Part shown: positions 45,431-47,349 of the stretch, in pieces
Position numbering within the stretch: the first letter of the stretch is position 1
Layout of the letters: each line of letters begins with the position of its first letter
Assembly: GCA_000438295.1 (NCBI GenBank)
Contig: FR901050.1
Span: 1-47,349 of the forward strand
Direction of reading: 5' to 3'
Source of the DNA: Clostridium sp. CAG:451
Lineage (GTDB): Bacteria; Bacillota_I; Bacilli_A; RF39; UBA660
DNA: 47,349 bases
Position numbers and translations under genes: made by a program
Notes under the pieces: generated by a model
The model's input: the letters and a program-made list of their open reading frames with translations, nothing else
Databases searched by the model: none
Told to the model about the DNA's origin: nothing

Positions 45431-47349
45431 ACTATCAGTTAAGAATATTGCTAAGAGTATAAAAGATTATGCAATTTACTTCTTTACTCTTATGTTAGGA
45501 GTTAGTATTTTCTATGTTTTTAACTCTATAGGTAGTCAGACTGCTATGATGGATTTATCTAAATCAACTTATGAAATTATTAGACTTATGACTAATATCT
45601 TATCAGCAGTTAGTGTCTTTGTATCATTTATCCTAGGATTCTTGATAATCTATGCTTCAAGGTTTTTAATGAAGCGAAGAAATAAAGAGTTTGCTATTTA
45701 CTTAACACTTGGTATGAGTAAAAGAAAAATATCTTTGATTCTATTTATTGAAACACTACTAATTGGTTTTCTATCTTTAGGAGTTGGCTTATTGCTAGGC
45801 GTTATTTTATCACAACTGATGAGTGTTTTAGTAGCTAGTATGTTTGAGGTGAATTTAACTAAGTTTAAGTTTGTCTTTTCAAGCAGTGCTTTTATTAAGA
45901 CAATTATCTATTTTGGTATAATCTATTTAATTGTTATGCTTTTTAATACTATTATTATTAATAAATGTAAACTTATAGATTTAATTAACTCTAGCTCTAA
46001 GAGGGAAAAACTAAGACTTAAAAATACTCTAGTAGCATTTTTTCTATTCTTAATAGCAGTAGGAATACTTATTTATGCTTATTATCTAGTAGTAGGTGAT
46101 GTTGACAAATTATTAAGTAGTGATACTAGTATTATATTTCCAATTATCTTAGGAACAGTTGGTACTTTCTTAGTATTCTTCTCATTATCAGGTTTTCTTT
46201 TAAAAGTATTAAAGAAGGATAAAAAGCTTTACTATAAAGAATTAAATAGTTTTGTTATTAAAGGGATAAGTAGTAAAGCAAGTACAACGGTCTTTTCAGT
46301 TACTATTATTTGTTTAATGTTATTTACGACTATTTGTGTACTATCTAGTGCTTTATCTCTTAGAAATTCTTTAAACAATTCTTCGATTAAATATGCTCCA
46401 AGAGATATTGAAATAAGTAAAAGATATAATCCTGATGGTGATGTTTATGGTTATAGTGAAGAACAAAAGAAAGATTCATTATTAACAATTAATGAGTCAC
46501 TTGCTAAACTTAACTTTAATTATCATAAGTATTTTACTAATATAACAGATTTTACTTTATATATAGATGAAGGGATTACTTTAAAGAGTAGTCTTGGTGA
46601 TTATTATAAGATAGTTAAAAAGAAATATCCTTACCTTAGATATAACAGTGAAATAGAACTTATGAAGATAAGCGATTATAATAAGATGGCTAAGAGTCTT
46701 GGATTAAATAGGTTAACTTTAGATGATAATCATTATGTAGTAGTTGCTAATTATCCTTCTATGAAAAATATTAAAGATGAAGCTTTAAAAAGAAGAACGG
46801 TTATTACTATTAATAATACTAATTATTATCCTAAATATAGTTATTCGATTGATGGCTTTTATGATATGACTAGTAATGCTTCTAATGTTGGTTTTATTGT
46901 TTTACCAGATGAAGCTTTAGATAAGGCAACTAAGTATATGTATTATAAATTAGCTGATTATAAAGGAAATAGAGAAAAGGTAGATAAAGTAATCACTAAT
47001 CTTATGGACTCTAAAGAATTTTCTAATACTAATTTAACTTTTAATACTAAATCTGATATTTATAACTCTAGTATTGGCTTAGGAGCAATGGTTACTTTCA
47101 TTGGATTATATCTTGGAATAGTTTTTCTAATATCTTGTGCTGCTATTCTAGCTTTAAAAGAGTTATCTGAATCTAATGATAATAAAATAAAGTTTACTAT
47201 CTTAAGAAAGATAGGAGCTAGTGATATGATGATTAATAAAGCTTTGTTTAAACAAATAGGAGTCTTCTTCTTATTACCATTAGTTCTTGCTATCATCCAT
47301 TCTATCTTTGGAATAATCTTTTGTAATAAAATATTAATTATGACTGGAG
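45420..47349 (+). CDS. BceB-like FtsX-type permease, 3' end cut by the window
   Basis: Open reading frame from ATG 45420 to the window edge (about 643 codons, no stop). N-terminus LCKLSVKNIAKSIKDYAIYF and the following segments SRFLMKRRNKEFAIYLTLGMSKRKI are the FtsX-type start of BceB permeases. A large extracellular domain follows after the sixth or so membrane segment (roughly codons 315-540), then a further membrane block (VTFIGLYLGIVFLISCAAILAL) near the edge. BceB normally has ten membrane segments and about 650 residues, so only a few residues are missing. It is coupled to the ATPase by an 11-nt overlap. Confidence 0.9.
   Translation, partial: MLCKLSVKNIAKSIKDYAIYFFTLMLGVSIFYVFNSIGSQTAMMDLSKSTYEIIRLMTNILSAVSVFVSFILGFLIIYASRFLMKRRNKEFAIYLTLGMSKRKISLILFIETLLIGFLSLGVGLLLGVILSQLMSVLVASMFEVNLTKFKFVFSSSAFIKTIIYFGIIYLIVMLFNTIIINKCKLIDLINSSSKREKLRLKNTLVAFFLFLIAVGILIYAYYLVVGDVDKLLSSDTSIIFPIILGTVGTFLVFFSLSGFLLKVLKKDKKLYYKELNSFVIKGISSKASTTVFSVTIICLMLFTTICVLSSALSLRNSLNNSSIKYAPRDIEISKRYNPDGDVYGYSEEQKKDSLLTINESLAKLNFNYHKYFTNITDFTLYIDEGITLKSSLGDYYKIVKKKYPYLRYNSEIELMKISDYNKMAKSLGLNRLTLDDNHYVVVANYPSMKNIKDEALKRRTVITINNTNYYPKYSYSIDGFYDMTSNASNVGFIVLPDEALDKATKYMYYKLADYKGNREKVDKVITNLMDSKEFSNTNLTFNTKSDIYNSSIGLGAMVTFIGLYLGIVFLISCAAILALKELSESNDNKIKFTILRKIGASDMMINKALFKQIGVFFLLPLVLAIIHSIFGIIFCNKILIMTG

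Noticed and set aside
47060..47296. 78-codon minus-strand frame near the right edge
   Set aside because: Antisense to the permease; no ribosome site.
1..47349. Mycoplasma-type organism (TGA as Trp)
   Set aside because: TGA ends ylmC and the response regulator in tight overlaps, and sporulation genes are present.
1..47349. CRISPR array or prophage
   Set aside because: No regularly spaced repeats and no capsid, terminase or integrase genes were seen; the only long repeat is the 165-bp pair at 42.3-42.8 kb.

Overview
The window is AT-rich chromosomal DNA of an endospore-forming Bacillota. The evidence is sigG, ylmC, yunB, yutD, spoIVFA and spoIVFB, Bacillus-like gene order (sigG-ylmC; radC-mreCD-spoIVFAB), a tRNA array ending Ser-fMet-Asp-Phe as in Bacilli, and GGTG-type Shine-Dalgarno sites. 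TGA is used as a stop (ylmC, the response regulator), so this is not a mycoplasma using code 4. An uncultured gut Bacilli lineage (RF39- or Erysipelotrichales-like) is my inference.

Layout. 1-5.5 kb: 3' part of sigG, then sporulation and housekeeping genes (ylmC, yunB, yutD, a DUF1292 protein, a coiled-coil protein, a CotS/YutH-like protein, a NifU domain, an S1-domain protein). 5.5-6.5 kb: ten tRNA genes behind one strong promoter and before one terminator. 6.6-10 kb: a short-chain dehydrogenase, an unknown gene and recG, followed by a probable free-standing small RNA. 10.3-20.6 kb: an accessory, defence-type island with an AbiEi-like regulator without its AbiEii partner, two small genes, a RloA/RloB (AbiL-like) pair, an IS30-family element with a frameshifted transposase, an 869-residue protein I cannot assign, a Dam-type adenine methylase and a GmrSD-type (DUF262/DUF1524) enzyme. 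20.6-23.4 kb: copper export genes copA-copZ behind a promoter with a C-tract, then a decayed lipoprotein gene. 23.4-27 kb: a DUF2130 protein, then a cysteine desulfurase/TtcA-like thiolation pair and a gene remnant. 27-38 kb: htpG, an orphan histidine kinase, yqeK, a HerA-type ATPase, rhomboid, sepF, divIVA, relQ, hsp20, an XRE membrane regulator and a lipoprotein. 38.3-42.3 kb: radC-mreC-mreD-spoIVFA-spoIVFB. 42.3-42.9 kb: a locus that reads as a type I toxin-antitoxin system (25-residue hydrophobic peptide with two convergent antisense RNA copies). 42.9 kb to the end: a Bce-type two-component system and ABC transporter, the permease cut by the window edge.

Regulation visible in sequence. 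htpG and hsp20 share one CIRCE-like element/promoter design, implying joint HrcA control. The copper operon has a C-rich operator inside its promoter spacer. dam has an inverted repeat over its -35 box. The peptide-toxin mRNA can pair its 5' end with its 3' end and hide its ribosome site. Two genes appear to start with AUU, each 6 nt after a GGTG ribosome site.

The most promising undescribed items are the type I toxin-antitoxin locus, the 869-residue island protein, the small RNA after recG, and the AUU starts.
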